This document shows positions 31,686 to 44,006 of a stretch of DNA of 64,000 nt, one piece after another (positions within the stretch are counted from its first letter, which is position 1; the number at the start of each line of letters is the position of its first letter). The position numbers and the translations under genes were made by a program. The stretch lies in assembly GCA_030765065.1 (NCBI GenBank), contig CM060979.1, positions 111,154,350 through 111,218,349 on the forward strand. The letters run 5' to 3'. The DNA comes from Deroplatys truncata (Eukaryota; Arthropoda; Insecta; Mantodea; Mantidae). The notes beneath the pieces were generated by a model. The model was given only the letters and a program-made list of their open reading frames with translations. It was not told the origin of the DNA and made no database searches.

Positions 31686-32654
31686 TACACGACGGCTATC
31701 GATTCACAAGTTACGCGTAGCAGAGTTATGAAAAATCTAAAGTGTTGTTAATTATACAAAAAGTTGAAGTACGCGAATTAGGAATGATCAGTAATGAAGT
31801 TATTATAACAGTTTCAGTTTGGTGAGTGTCAAGATCAATGTGTAAATTTGATAGTGAATGTGTTCGACAGTAAAAAGTGTAAAACAAATTCCCTCATCAG
31901 TGTTATCTGTGGATGAAAGATTCCTTTCCGTTTACACAACCTGTATAAAGAGAAGTGCTCGACCAAAAAGATCATAGCTAGCCGGAGGACAGAGAACCAA
32001 AATTAAATAAAATAACAGTAGCATTCTTTAAAACAAACATTAATACTGCCGCAAATTGCTAACACCAGATGGAGCTAACAAACCTAACAAAGAATCACGT
32101 CACAAAATGGCTTCACCACGTGAAGTAAACACAAATACACAAACATTATAAGTAATACCGTCGCACAGTATAAAAAATATATTGACAAATTACTTTTTAA
32201 TCACAATTTAGAAATAGGTTTTCTCTTAGCATTATTAACCTATAGATGTCTGAAATGAAATCAACTGAATTGCTACTTTTACTTAATTTTCATTTTTCAG
32301 TTTTATTAAAAAAAATTTGCGGTTTTGCTTATCAAGTTTCTCCCAAGTTATTCATGAATTTCAGAGCAATCCGTATGCGAATTTTCCGAGTCTCATACGC
32401 TATGGTATTCACATAAAAAGTAGTGGGTACTGCTATGTGCTTTACGTTAGGCACAACAAAAATGCTATAGAGTTAATTACATGCAAGATACAAGAATAAC
32501 ATTAAGCTTTTATATCACAAGTCAATTTCTGTTTGTCGTGAGTTGATGTGAAGAAATGGAAAATGTTAATACTCAAATGTTCATAAGTAGTGATCACTTT
32601 TAACTTGAGAAGTCATAAAATTACGAACTGTCACAAATGACAAATGTCATGAAG
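31686..32654. other. AT-rich spacer downstream of the tandem repeat
   Basis: No gene recognised; the composition (AAGTGTAAAACAAATT-type stretches) would fit untranslated leader sequence. Confidence 0.3.
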
Positions 32655-32840
32655 AAATGCGATTTGACTTAAATTGTGCAAGTGCTTCAAAGAGTTCCAT
32701 TATTTCTCATCTAATAGGTAAGCGTTTGTCCATCTCTCATGCTTTCCCAGTTAAACGAAATTCAACAAGTGTAAAGAGGAATTCACAGGCCATAGATTTT
32801 CGTTTCTGATATGATGCACAAAACTCTTCTGTGATTCCCT
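32655..32840 (+). repeat. Family H repeat, internal fragment, diverged
   Basis: ATTGTGCAAGTGCTTC, TTTGTCCATCTCTCATGC, TTTCCCAGTTAAACGAAATTC and AGAGGAATTCACAGGC follow the middle of family H. Old. Confidence 0.45.
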
Positions 32841-32924
32841 GATATTCAGTGGTGGCTACAGGATCCTGTGTTATGCGGATTAAATGAAAGGTAGCCTCAT
32901 GAGAGAAACCCAGGCGCCCACCAT

Positions 32925-33360
32925 AGTAATACCTTACGTGGTAAGGCGTGAGGCTCGCATTTGGGAGGTCCCAGGTTCGATTCCTGTCGGGTCGGTCACT
33001 CTGACCATATGGTTTTTCGTGTTTTCCCTGGGTCGGTAGGTGAATGCTGAGGTGGTTCCCCTTCTACTACGAATTTCCTGTCCATTTCTTGTCCCTATTA
33101 TTTCCTTTCATCTGTTTCAGGGTTGTAGGACCGGGCGACGGCGGTTGGTATGATGCGGCAGGACGGTGGAATTTGCTCTTTGGTAAGATTTCTGCCTGGC
33201 ATTTCCTTCCTGGGAGTAGTCTCTGCACTCGGGGTGCAGGTAGCTAGGCAAGGCTAGCCGGCGGATCTGGTCGCTCTTCGGGTCTCCCCTTCATCCCTTC
33301 CTCCCAGGTCACGTTCGAAACACATGGTGCCCACTATGGCCTACATGCGGTGCTGTGCTC
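32925..33360 (+). repeat. SINE-C copy
   Basis: The head CGTGGTAAGGCGTGAGGCTC and B box CCCAGGTTCGATTCCTGTC are followed by GGTCACTCTGACCATATGG, TTTTTCGTGTTTTCCC, GTGAATGCTGAGGTGGTTCC, TTTCAGGGTTGTAGGACCGG and a GC-rich body. A TCA-repeat (33406-33423) lies just beyond, perhaps derived from its tail. This is the best-ordered SINE-C copy. Confidence 0.75.
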
Positions 33361-34373
33361 GAGTTACTGGAGGTCCCTCCATCTGACTGCTTCTAACTCC
33401 ACCACAGTCATCATCATCATCATTATCCTCCATATCTGCTTGCATTTCCATACAGAACTGAAGACGTAAGATCCTGTCGTTTGGTTTCATTTATGGAGAA
33501 CTTTCCACAAGATTTTCTAGGACAGTCTCTAACTGGCTAGGCACGTATATTTCCCTGAGGTTCTTGTATCCAATAAAGACATCCATCCTGCGCTTTCCCT
33601 TTTATCATAGTCATAGCAACGGTAGGTAGGATATGTTGTTCTGCAGTGCTCGCTCATCTTTACGAAATGCCGTTGCACCATTGTAATGATTGTATTATTT
33701 TTGCTAGTCTCAAAACAGCATACGCTTTCTCGTGGTTGCCCGACATGCGTTTTTTGCAATAAAAATAACACATCGAGTAACAATTACTGATGTAAATTTG
33801 AAGAACTTTTCTATCTATTGTTGTCTCTCTCTCTCTTTTGTTATAAACTATGTCTTCATAATAAATACGTAAACTAATTTCGTTCGTTTATACTTAACCT
33901 GCAAATGTTTTTATTCATCTGTGTTTAAGAGAATACTTCGTTGACACAAACTTTTACTTATTTTTCTCTTTTTTTCCCCACAGTTTCCGATATTAACTTC
34001 TAAAACAGTAAAGTATAATTGGATAGCCCGTGCCGATAATTCGCGCTACACGTTTTTGTTTTTACCGGGTAGGTTGCACGTATGGCGAAATGATGAAATA
34101 GTTCATATGAGCCCAGGTTCTTAGAGATTACTTACCTGACATTCTTCTAGGATAAGGAAGAACTCCTGAAGAAACCTTAGAGGTAGTACTAACGGGATTC
34201 GAAATCGAGACGTTTTGAATGCAATGTAGAAAGGCTACCCGGACCCCTCGTAGGTGAGATGAGTACTGTCTTCATAAATGGTAAAACGATAGTAGCTGAA
34301 GTAATCAATCATTGGCTGAGTGTAGGTAGTGATAAAGGACGTGCATTGCCAAATCCAATTTGTTTTCTGCGCA
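33361..34373. other. Spacer, no recognised gene
   Basis: TCATCATCAT simple repeat near 33406-33423. The minus frame 33529-33783 shows no domain. Confidence 0.35.
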
Positions 34374-34450
34374 TACCCTCTACTCTGTATTCACTCTTAG
34401 GTTGATCCGCGTCAAAACAAACCTCAGGTGACCAGTGGACCGCTATAATG
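34374..34450 (-). repeat. Inverted duplicate segment, copy 1
   Basis: On the minus strand GGTTTGTTTTGACGCGGATC then AACCTAAGAGTGAATACAGA matches 35414-35465 on the plus strand with few changes. The similarity extends further on the GTCCACTGGTCA side. Family unknown. Confidence 0.55.
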
Positions 34451-34749
34451 TATCCTTCCGCCATTCGCACTAGAAATACTGTTACACTTTCAGACCATGT
34501 GGCCAGTACAAGCGGCACGTAGTGCGAAAAAGAACAAGAGTCCTTATTTCGACAACTGAAACGGTGACTAGCATATTCTGTTAAGGGTTAAAGGTGATGA
34601 GATTTATAGTTGCAAAAAAATAAACCTTTCCACATATAATGGGCCCAAATGACCTAGCTGTCGACGGGCCCTTAAACTCCACACCACCACCACCACCACA
34701 CATCCACGTATAATAATAGTTAATTCTAAAATAAATGAGCGAAAAATAA

Positions 34750-35094
34750 AGTAACAGGTATGCGATAACTTAATTTATTCGCTCTCTGGAAGCGGCACTT
34801 TATCAACTATTGGCGGCTCATTTTAAAAAAGAAATTGTGCACTGTTACGCGAATTGCATTCTTCTCAAAGTCACTACATTCTTGCATCGCGTATTTAATA
34901 TGCTTCCCCCCCCCCCCCGGTGTAACCACTTTTCCCGTTTCAGATTTTTCTTCACAGAAACTGTTTATACTTGTACTCGAAACACTGGTGGACTCGGAAG
35001 ACAATTTCATCATTTTTTTCGTGGAAAGTGTTGGATATTTCTCACATGACTTATAATAAAGATCCAACAGTATTGTTTTTTCACCACTAGTCAA
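34750..35094 (-). pseudogene. N-terminal fragment of an insect DDE transposase
   Basis: The frame reads SINSFCEEKSETGKVVTPG, a Gly run at a poly(C) tract (34911-34920), then CSDFEKNAIRVTVHNFFFK and, past a stop and in another frame, EPPIVDKV. This is the N-terminal region of the Tc1/mariner-related DDE lineage whose central and C-terminal parts are at 50360-51518 and 38577-39095. No catalytic residue remains. Confidence 0.65.
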
Positions 35095-35395
35095 TGTTTG
35101 CGCGGCTAATGCTTTACGTAATTCGACGAAAACACAAGATCAAATTCACCGTCCTCCATGATACTAAACACAACTGCTGGTTTCTGGGTCTAAACAATAT
35201 TCTGCGGCTACCCGGATGTCAGGTGACTCATACGAATTGCATCATGCGACTTGTAGCTCTGTTTTACGTTATAAATCAGCGTTAAATAAAACCTTAGGTA
35301 TTTTTATAGAATATTATACTATTTAAGGATAAATTCAATCTAAAATTCAGATTATTAGCATGGGACTACTTTCCTGGGCGCATTGCTACCGTCTT

Positions 35396-35465
35396 GCACC
35401 ACGGTGCACTGGCCATGGGGTTTGTTTTGCCGCGGATCAACCTAAGAGCGAATACAGAGTAGAGA
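35396..35465 (+). repeat. Inverted duplicate segment, copy 2
   Basis: GGTTTGTTTTGCCGCGGATC then AACCTAAGAGCGAATACAGA, the plus-strand partner of 34374-34450. Confidence 0.55.
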
Positions 35466-36215
35466 AGAGTTGTCGCTTAGGGAAGGAGGAGACACAAAGT
35501 TCAACCCATCCGGCCGTTTTGTTCTTTGGTTTGCCTAATGTTCAAGCAGTTTCTGTTCTAATAACAGTATATCGCCGTAATATACGACCACTCCCAGCAC
35601 ACGAATGACACCGTGTAGCACAAAACTCTAGAGTAATAATGACAATAACGATAGCTCAAAGTCATTTTACTAAGTATTTTCTAGTGTTGCTGCAACATAT
35701 TTTTACTGTAGCTAAAACTTCAGACTTCAAATTTTGTTAATCGTTTAATCATCTAGAAGACAACAATTTATATATTTTGAGTCATTATGGAAAATAAACG
35801 TTTTCAAAATAAGTAAAATGTTTGTGCTCTGCTTCAGTAGGTATCAAAGGGTCTTTAGAATCCCCATCTATAATATGCAGGGATAGGTTTTGCGTTTTAA
35901 ACATAAGGCAGGGTAAGTCAGCCATTTATGGGCACTTGAAGTCATTATACTCGAGTAGAAAGAAGTATTTCATCTTAAATATTTTAAGCAGCTTTCCAGA
36001 ATTGTTTTGAGACAGATAGTATAAGACAGATAGTAATTTTCTTTATTTTTGGGGTCCATAAGAAGTTTGTTAGAACCGTGCAAATGTTCATATCACCTGG
36101 GCGTATTGGTACAGGTATACTTGAGTTTAAGTGAAATTAACGCAGTGAAACATGCACATACTTCATGCTCATACGGTTATTAATTGTCCCCGCACGATAT
36201 ATAAATAGAAGATCA
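35466..36215. other. Spacer, no recognised gene
   Basis: Nothing recognised. Confidence 0.35.
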
Positions 36216-36219
36216 TCAC

Positions 36220-36940
36220 CCGAGCGGGATGGCTTACCCACGTTAGGGAGTTCCCGGGTTCGATTCCCGGTAAACTGAAATTGAGTTTCACTTATGGACG
36301 TTCTTTAACTACCATGATTCTTAGCGTTCTATTCTATATTGGGCTTGAAAAACCGGAAATTTTGCTCAGACGCCTCTTTACCGGGCTTGAGGTTCCTTTA
36401 CGTGCCGTCAGGATCACCGGCTTTACTTCCCTTCCGAAGGAAGCCATGCTAAGAATTTTTACACCCGAAAAAATCCATCGCCCTTCGCCGGGTTTGAACC
36501 CGCGACCTCAGGAACCAGAGGTTAGTTTTAATTAATTTCGATTCTCGTGGCCGCCCCCTCTAACCATAGGTTTAGATATTCGTGGTTTTTTCCCAGTCCC
36601 TTTCCCCATTTCATCTCTCCCTTTCACGTTTCAGGCGAGATTTAGGTTCTGCGGTGCTGGCGGTGTCGGGCAGATGGCGTGGATGCTTGCGCATTGGAAA
36701 GATTTCTCACCGTGAACGTAGGGTACGTTGTCCTGGCCGTTAGGGTCGCTTCGTCGCTCTCTTGGGATTCTTCGCGAATGTTCAAACTGGAAATATTAGG
36801 GACTTCTGCGCGTCTTGTGGGTCTGTCTGCCTATGGACCTGGGACCTCTTACGGTTTCTTCACTTCATTCCTGCCTCCCGGTGTAGCCACAATAGATCCA
36901 GTTGGTCGCAGTGCGCGAGGTGTCCCCCTCCGATAAAACA
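36220..36940 (+). repeat. SINE-C copy, split by a reversed SINE-A
   Basis: The head with CCCGAGCGGGATGGCTTAC and B box GGGTTCGATTCCCGG (36220-36270) is separated from its body (36537-36940, with TATTCGTGGTTTTTTCCCAG and TTTCAGGCGAGATTTAGG) by SINE-A in reverse orientation. Frames in the body are artefacts. Confidence 0.65.
36271..36536 (-). repeat. SINE-A copy 4, reversed, inserted in SINE-C
   Basis: The reverse strand reads the SINE-A head GGTCGCGGGTTCAAACCCGG, then GATGGATTTTTTCGGGTG, GGAAGTAAAGCCGG, GCCCGGTAAAGAGGCGTCTG and the end GGACG...TAAGTG. Its 5' tRNA arm is slightly truncated. TTCGATTCCCGG on the left and TTCGATTCTCG on the right of the insertion look like a diverged target duplication. 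Confidence 0.85.
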
Positions 36941-38576
36941 TCCTACATAGAAAGCATTTGAACCACAACACCTTATCTAGAAAAATAAGTGCTTGTAATA
37001 CTTATCATAATACACTAACTGTTATGTCATTCGCATTGTAGCGAGCAAGAACAGGTGATTCATCTTTTTCTTTTGCGATGATTGAGTGCAGGCATTTTTC
37101 TTTTCTTTTTCACAAAGAAGATAACCAAGTTTGGTATTCTTCGCCATTGAGAAGATTCAGCTGCTCCATTTTGCTACCACGTGTAATTAAAGAGTTCCTT
37201 TTGCTGCTCCTGCTAATTCCTGGCAATCTGTTCACTGAAGCACTCTCTTTGCGTATAGCAAACCGTGAATTAAATCATAAGAATGAACTCAGCAGTCCCA
37301 ACAAACTATTTTTTATGCACAAAACGCTGTTCAGCGCTCAGTGGTTTTCAAATAATCAAATATACAATTCTGTTATGGTGAGACAAAATCTGCATTCTTA
37401 ACAATGAGGTATCTCCAAAGCTTTTTCACTTAATTCAGGTTCTCTGCCAAGCCTAGAAACCAAAAATTCCTCCACTTAAGATGACGCTGTAAGCAGTAGT
37501 ATAGCATAAACAAATTGGGCAGACATTTTCTCTTAACACATGTGGATACTCTAAGTAGTTGCACTGTTGCTGAGAAATATCCTCGATTAACACGTCCCAA
37601 TTTCACTGTATTGGTAACAACGAAGCATGTTCTTAGCACTACAACTTCTAAGTCATAGGAATTTTCTTGCCACTTTTCCATCTTTCTGAGAAGAAATAGG
37701 ACGGTTCGCATATTCTGGAATGCCGTGTTTTATTTGAAAGTTTATTTTGATAATGAATGCTTTGTTAAAATAGAACAGATTCGAAGTCCTACTGATGTAT
37801 TAAACTCATCAGAACATGTAATATTTAATTATGCAATACACAGCTTTAAAAGTCTTAGATACAATAACAAATCTACTACAAACACTCGTACAAAGCGGTT
37901 AAACGCATTAAGTGTAAGTACGCTTACAATAGCCTCTCGCTGGCCCTGGGCCTGCCAATGTTTCGTCACACTCAAAGAAAGATAGCATTGTGTCGGTGGG
38001 GGATATGCATACGCATTATTGCATGGAGATACCGGACTATAGACATGTCTATCCTGGCCAGCCAAAGATTGGCACTAAGCATGAGGAATGGGGTAAGGAG
38101 AATCTGCGCAGCAGAATTCTAAATTCTGAATTGAAGGTACATACATATGGTATGGCTGCTAAGAACGAGTACTCATGTAAACATTGAGTAACATGTATTC
38201 CTAGGCAGTCACCGCTCTGATTGGTTGGGCGCAGGCGCCAAAAGTAAATGGACTAACCGACCACGTGCGAAATGCCATTTATCCCAACTCATTCGTTACC
38301 TCCCTTGTACTAGGAACAATAATCATTGATGGCATTAGTAATACAACAGTAATCACTACAAGTGGATATATCACTTCTTACTAAAGCACCAAAACGTCCA
38401 AGTGTTCTCTCAAAAGCTAAGCTATATAATAATGTGGGCCAGCTTGGACGGTTGCTTGTGGCCGACATAAACAAAATAATTTCAGAATTTTTCATTTTGT
38501 TAGATAACCTTACCTAATCAGATGGTAGAGGATGAATTCCTTCCCGATCTATTTCTTCTTCTTCTTTTTCTTCTTC
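36941..38576. other. Spacer, no recognised gene
   Basis: Frames of 90-107 codons (37078-37401 plus; 37430-37711 minus) have no domain I know. The plus one has a Leu-rich stretch (EFLLLLLLIPGNL) that could mimic a membrane segment, but there is no supporting context. Confidence 0.35.
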
Positions 38577-39095
38577 CTACATACTGATGCTGCAGGGATT
38601 AATCACCAGGCGATCAACAAGGAAGTCACTCAGCCCACCCGCTTTCCATAATTTTTGTTCCTCTCCTTCCAGGTGACGTATGAACGACCGCCACATTTCT
38701 AGTGTACCCAACCTTATTCCTTCACCTATCAGCCTTGGTCTTTTGGGGAGCTTAAAAGTTGTGTTATTTTTAGCAATAATGGCCCTTAACTTGGCTCCAC
38801 ACTGACTCAATGGGATTTAAAACACAGTGATAAGGAGGAAATCCAAGCACTGTGTGGCCAATTTCCTCTACCATAGTGTCAACGACAGGTTTGTCATATC
38901 TTTTATGCATGTTGCCATTCCCGATTATACGAATCTGCTCATTTTTCACCATGTCCCAAAGTCAAGACCCTTTTGCTCCATCCGCTGGATTGTATATTTT
39001 TTAAGCCACAACTCATATCAATTACACAGTGACAGAGGCCTTGTCCATAACAGTTACGCTGTGCAAGTGAAAGCAATATATTCTTGCACCGACCG
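38577..39095 (-). pseudogene. C-terminal half of an insect DDE transposase
   Basis: On the minus strand VTVMDKAS (second catalytic Asp region, normally VMDNAPYHS), eroded KGS-LWDMVKNEQIRI, then GFPPYHCVLNPIESVWSQVK with the third catalytic residue (Glu of NPIE), then a frameshift, NNTTFKLPKRPRL and a C-terminal tail. This is the same lineage as 50360-51518. Stops and frameshifts make it inactive. Confidence 0.75.
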
Positions 39096-39362
39096 CTGAA
39101 AACATCACGGTCATTTCCTCGTGATAAGTGTAGAATTCTACTATAACAAAATGCCTAAATATTTCTATCCGCGTACCTCATACAGATAAACCTTCCTTCA
39201 TTATTATACATGAGAGCATTACATATGGATGTTACAATATACTACATGCTTCATTAGATTTAGTATGTTAGTTTTATTAGAGGTGATGTCTGAATATTTT
39301 ATTGCTTATGAAGCGCACATTTACCACTGCAATGCGTCTGCTACATGAAAGGGAACCGAAGA

Positions 39363-39428
<66 letters not shown>
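39363..39428. repeat. AAT microsatellite
   Basis: About 22 copies of AAT. Poly-Asn and poly-Tyr frames across it are artefacts. Confidence 0.97.
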
Positions 39429-39429
<1 letters not shown>

Positions 39430-39447
39430 GCTACAGAAATAAAAATC

Positions 39448-39674
39448 TACAGGACCATCAATCTGCAGCACAGCTTCCACTGGAGCAAACTACTACGAAA
39501 TACAGGGATGTCCAGTTTATTCCATTCCTTCAGGTAGCTTTCCAAAGACCATCCAACGTTCGCGGCCGTCTGCTTCCAAGGGCTCTTTTCAGTAACACAT
39601 AAGCACAAAATTCTATCAGTGATAGATCAGATGACTTAAGACGGGTGTTGCTGAAAGATATGGAATGTATTCCC

Positions 39675-39716
<42 letters not shown>

Positions 39717-40440
39717 TCTCCAAAAATGTGTAGGTTGAAGCAGACGTATGGCTTGATGCCTTATCTTGATGCAACCAGACTTTATTTATATTTGCACCAC
39801 AGAGAGCACGGATTTCTACATGAAAAATTGGTATCAGGACGTTAGTCTGATAATATACCGACTTGATTTTCACATTTTTATGTACACGACGAATGGTTAA
39901 TTTGTCATTGTAAGTGTACCTTGTTATTACCATGAAACATTGGGTAAATTTTCGTTTGTTTCCTTATACCAACTTTCACATTTTTTTCCCCTTGGTCGGT
40001 AATAGCTCAGGGTTTGTTGCAGATAAACATATGCCTCATCTAAAAAGACAACAAAAATCCACTTTTCACCGGCTGATATCGTTCATACAGCTTTCTGGTT
40101 AGTGGCACGTTGTGCAATGTGTTTAGGCAACAGCTTATATACCCGACTCTTATGACACTTTTCTAGATTCAAATCGTGGTTGATTACGGTGTTCACAGTA
40201 GTAACAGAGATCCCTAATTGCAGTGCAATGGCCCTCTGAGTTGCAGGATCTGGTCCAGAGGCATAGGCCTTCATCTTCTAAATTATCTCCGGTGTGCGAC
40301 TGATGGCCGGCCGTGGATTTCCCAGTTCCTTGCCCTTTGGAATAAGTCGTGATGTTGCCTTACCTTTTTTGTTGAGTGCACATGAGATCACTTTCTTGGA
40401 TATGGTAAAACCACGCCTCTTACGTTGTTTAATAATCTTA
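39448..40440 (-). pseudogene. Mariner-like transposase relic with an internal CT microsatellite
   Basis: In minus-strand order: KRRGFTISKKVISCALNKKG, ATSRLIPKGKELGNPRP, ISRTPEII, AIALQLGISVTTVNTVI (helix-turn-helix), KCHKSRVYKLLPKHIAQR; then VKIKSVYYQTNVLIPIF, INKVWLHQDKASSHTS (second catalytic Asp kept), TFLE followed by a GERERERER run from the (CT)n tract, KWEYIPYLS, SSDLSLIEFCAYVLLKRALG (third acidic position Glu instead of the expected Asp) and LLQWKLCCRL. A middle segment with the first Asp appears lost. Frameshifts and stops abound. Terminal repeats were not identified. Confidence 0.8.
39677..39713. repeat. CT microsatellite inside a transposase relic
   Basis: A pure CT run of ~37 bp interrupts the frame just after the SSHTS...FLE region of the mariner-like relic, so it expanded within former coding sequence. 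Confidence 0.95.
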
Positions 40441-42144
40441 GAATACAAGTATTTTTTATCGGAAAGGGCAATAATGTACCCTTATCAGAATGGTTCTATT
40501 TTTGGCACCATTTGATGCAGCAAGAACAAGAGCACACAACTGAACAAATACAGTGTTACACTGATACTGCTGAGCTTTCATTCGGTTCCACATGTTTCAG
40601 CGTGGAGATATTGTGCTCGTCTGATATTGTTACCATAGGTCATCAACAACCCTCCGTATATAAAAATAATATAAAACATCTGAAAAGTGCTGGCGGCTGG
40701 GGAAACGATAAACATATCTCTTATACGTATGTGCATGATAGCTGTGATCATGCTCAAACTCGTAACCTAAGACGCTGCTAAAAACCTATTCGAATCAGTA
40801 GACACTGATCAGGTCTTTGTGTCAGCTCATGAAGCCTCTGCAGCTTCTCTCATTTAATGCTTTCGAATAAACTAATTTTCGGAAAGTCACTTACATAAGC
40901 TAACTTAGAGCCAGTAGTCTGTAAGTTATCCTAAAATTGTGTTATATAAATTGGTTACATGCGCGTGAGTATTTACGAATATGTTTGTACATGAAAGCGT
41001 TATACGACATTAATGACAAAAGGAAATAAATAAACAAATTATTAGCACGGGTAATCGGACCTCGGTTTCCAGTATGACCAGCAGACTTGTTATTCACTGC
41101 GGTACGGTACAGTACAGTACTACGAATTGATTACGTATTACGTATTCGTAATAAGCTATTCTTGATGTGGGCTGTTTACGCCACGAATGTCAAGCTGGTA
41201 CATTATCAGTCATTCTGTGTTGCTCTCGTAGTTAAAACAGCACACGAGCACTCGGCGTGACCGTGGAGCGAGCCCACGGGCGATGCAGGGCGAGCGGAAA
41301 GAAACTTTGAATGCGGGCGACCATGCACCCAGAGAGATCGGAAAAACCGAGCATCGATACCGGAATAGATCGCTCCAGATGGCACCACTAAGCATTAAAA
41401 TAAGATGCTGTAAAGATGTTTTCCAAGTATGTTTCTTTCTCTCATCTAAAACATTTTTACTACAAGCCCCACAAGTGATCAGTAAAAGTCCTCCCCCTGT
41501 AGTAATACACGAAACAATTTATAACGGTCGTTACACAATGGTCTTCTCTTCACGTTACAGTACAGATATTGTGGCTGCAGTTTATTTCCCTCTGTGATTT
41601 GCTGGTTTGTTTTGTTTGTCCCACTAAACCATGCTGGAAGTTGTGTAGGTATACCTTGTGGCTATTTGTGACGTTTAATGCTGCGCTCTAGCAGCGGAAT
41701 CGTAGAACAATTCGTCATGCGGAAACTAACGTAAAGTAAATGCCAGGCGGCATATCATAGAATACAAAGTTATAGTGCAGCGTTCGATCCTCCTATTCTT
41801 CTAGCCAATGTAATTTTTCGGCACCATTCGTTCACCCATGGCAATATTTGCTCAAATTAGTCGCGTTGAAAATGACAACAGCGATAAGTATCGGTTTTCG
41901 TTTCATAGATTGGCCATTCTTGCGCGAAAAGATGGATTCAACAGTCCGTTATATACGTTATGCTTACTCAACCGAAACAGAAAATTACCAGGAAAACCAA
42001 TCCGATTGCCGTCCCTATGGCCACGGAAGAGGTTGACGATGATCCAGTCGATACGGGGAGATGATGTAGTCACCACCACCCTTTCCAATTTTGAATATGA
42101 TTTTAAAAAAATATTGTTTTTGTATATTGAAATTAATTATATTT
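40441..42144. other. Spacer, no recognised gene
   Basis: A short GGTACGGTACAGTACAGTAC tandem motif is near 41100-41120. A GC-richer patch with overlapping frames is at 41200-41400. No domain recognised. Confidence 0.35.
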
Positions 42145-43013
42145 TTACTTTCTCTACTACGTATAGTAAGTAGGGGAAGTATTGTATTCCACCCAAAAAT
42201 TCGATAGCGAGATTTCACCGGAAATACATGTTTTGAGACCCCCTGAATAAAAAAAGCATTTTTGGAAACATGTCCGTGTGTGTGTCTGTGTGACTGTGTG
42301 TGTGTCTGTCTGTCTGTCTGTGAACAGCATAACTCAGAAACGAACAGTCGGATAAACACCAAACTTAGTATTTAGGTTCAGTATCTTTCAGAGATGCGAC
42401 ACGAAGGTTTTCAAGAAAATCCCCCCCACCCCAGACTACCCTTTACATGGAACATTTTTCGAAAATTTTAATTTTCTCAAAAATGGCTCTAACGATTTTG
42501 ATTAAAATATCATATGTTTAAGATATTTTCAGGACAAATGAAATGTATATCTCGAATTTTCTGGGAATGTCTCCAAAAGTGTTCATTGTGAACGACTTAG
42601 GCATAACTGGTAAACCATAAGAGATAGACAAAATTTTACTGCACAAAAAATGTAGATCGCGTTAAAATACACAATTTATGTCGTATACATTTTTTTTGTA
42701 GAGTGAACCATTTTCGAGATATTGCTTGTTATTTCCTTAAATTTTCCAATACTTATACTTTTTCTCAAATTCGTTATTCATTTTTTTTATGTCCTGGACA
42801 TGCAAAGAGATTGGAATGCGCCACATAGCAACCAACTTTTAAAAGATTTGACTATCGCTTATAACCTACCATATTCCCCTTGCATCTACAAGAAAATTAG
42901 CAATAAGATTGACATCTCGATATCTCGATTAACATGAAGCATATGGAGAATAAACGTTTGTAAAAATAGGTTGTACAAGAGTAGAGAAAGTCATGTGAGT
43001 GTAGCACATCAGA
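42145..43013 (-). mobile_element. Family H repeat, full-length copy
   Basis: Reverse orientation, from TTACTTTCTCTACTACGTAT to GTGTAGCACATCAGA followed by a T run. The GT/CTGT core is at 42272-42321. It is closest in structure to 13949-14815, since both lack the extra segment present in the 21973 copy. Confidence 0.87.
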
Positions 43014-44006
43014 TTTTTTTTCTTGAATTTGAAAGATTTAATTCCGGAATGTTTGCGTGACTACAATCGCTAACTATCATAGCGCCTCAAATTTCTCAAG
43101 ATATGATTGGGTACCGGTTCCTATACATGGGCCGAAAATTGGGATATATGCCATAAAATATGCCATAATTGGGATCAGGAACACTAAGCTTCAAGCCACT
43201 AATGTCACGGAAAAGGAAAGCGTTTAAGAAGAGTCAATACCTTCTTCATGTTATTAGTGTTGCTCCATTGAATTAAACTGTAGTGCTGACGACAATTTAA
43301 CAGTAATTTTAAAAACCTAATGCAAAGATGCAGAACATTCTTAAGCGTGCAATTATGATTAGCGTGATTTCATTTTAATTTAAAACGTTACACACTGATG
43401 CTCTTGTTCCTTTAAAACTTCAAGTTCCTCTCCCTCCCCAAGAAATTTAGACCTAAGTATTTACTCTCAACACTTGAGTTTTGTATCCCTCCATTAAAGT
43501 AATTAAAAACTGAAGTACTTTTATTAAGTTGCGGAAATCAAAAGCGGCTAGGGTGGGGAAAGAATGCTTGAATGAGAATTGCATTAAAACGGGCGAGAAG
43601 AGCTAGGGAAGAAGGAAGCAAGAGAGAGAGAGAGCGGGGGAGAGAAATGTGGTTAGGGAAGAAGGAGGAAGGGAGATTAGAAAAGCCTTCAAGAGAAAAT
43701 GGATGCAGAGTGTCTTAGTAAAGAATAAGAAAATCAAAAGTGTTTGGAGGAAACTGTGTGGGATATTGTACTGCGGTTGTGTACTTCCTGCAAAGTGATA
43801 CATCATGTCTAGGTAAGCTATAGAATCTAATTAAGTAAAACATACATTTACAACAAACACAGAGAACCGGATATGCTGATTCACTCTCGTATGGAAATTA
43901 AACGTGCCACAGTACATTAATTATCGAGCATAAGGACACAGCAGTATTGTTACAGGTAATGAATCCTTAAAGTAAACAATGTTACGAAACTAATTATGAT
44001 TTATAC
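43014..44006. other. Spacer with purine-rich stretch
   Basis: A GA-rich run at 43605-43680. The minus frame 43603-43806 is its artefact. No gene recognised. Confidence 0.4.

Noticed and set aside
31502..31751. Two overlapping plus frames in the 46-bp repeat as a repeat protein, or the array as CRISPR
   Set aside because: The period is not divisible by three, units abut without spacers, and the context is eukaryotic.
37078..37711. Frames of 93-107 codons on both strands as host genes
   Set aside because: No recognised domain, splice context or codon signal; a Leu-rich stretch alone is not evidence.
39277..39602. Poly-Asn and poly-Tyr proteins
   Set aside because: Translation of an AAT microsatellite.
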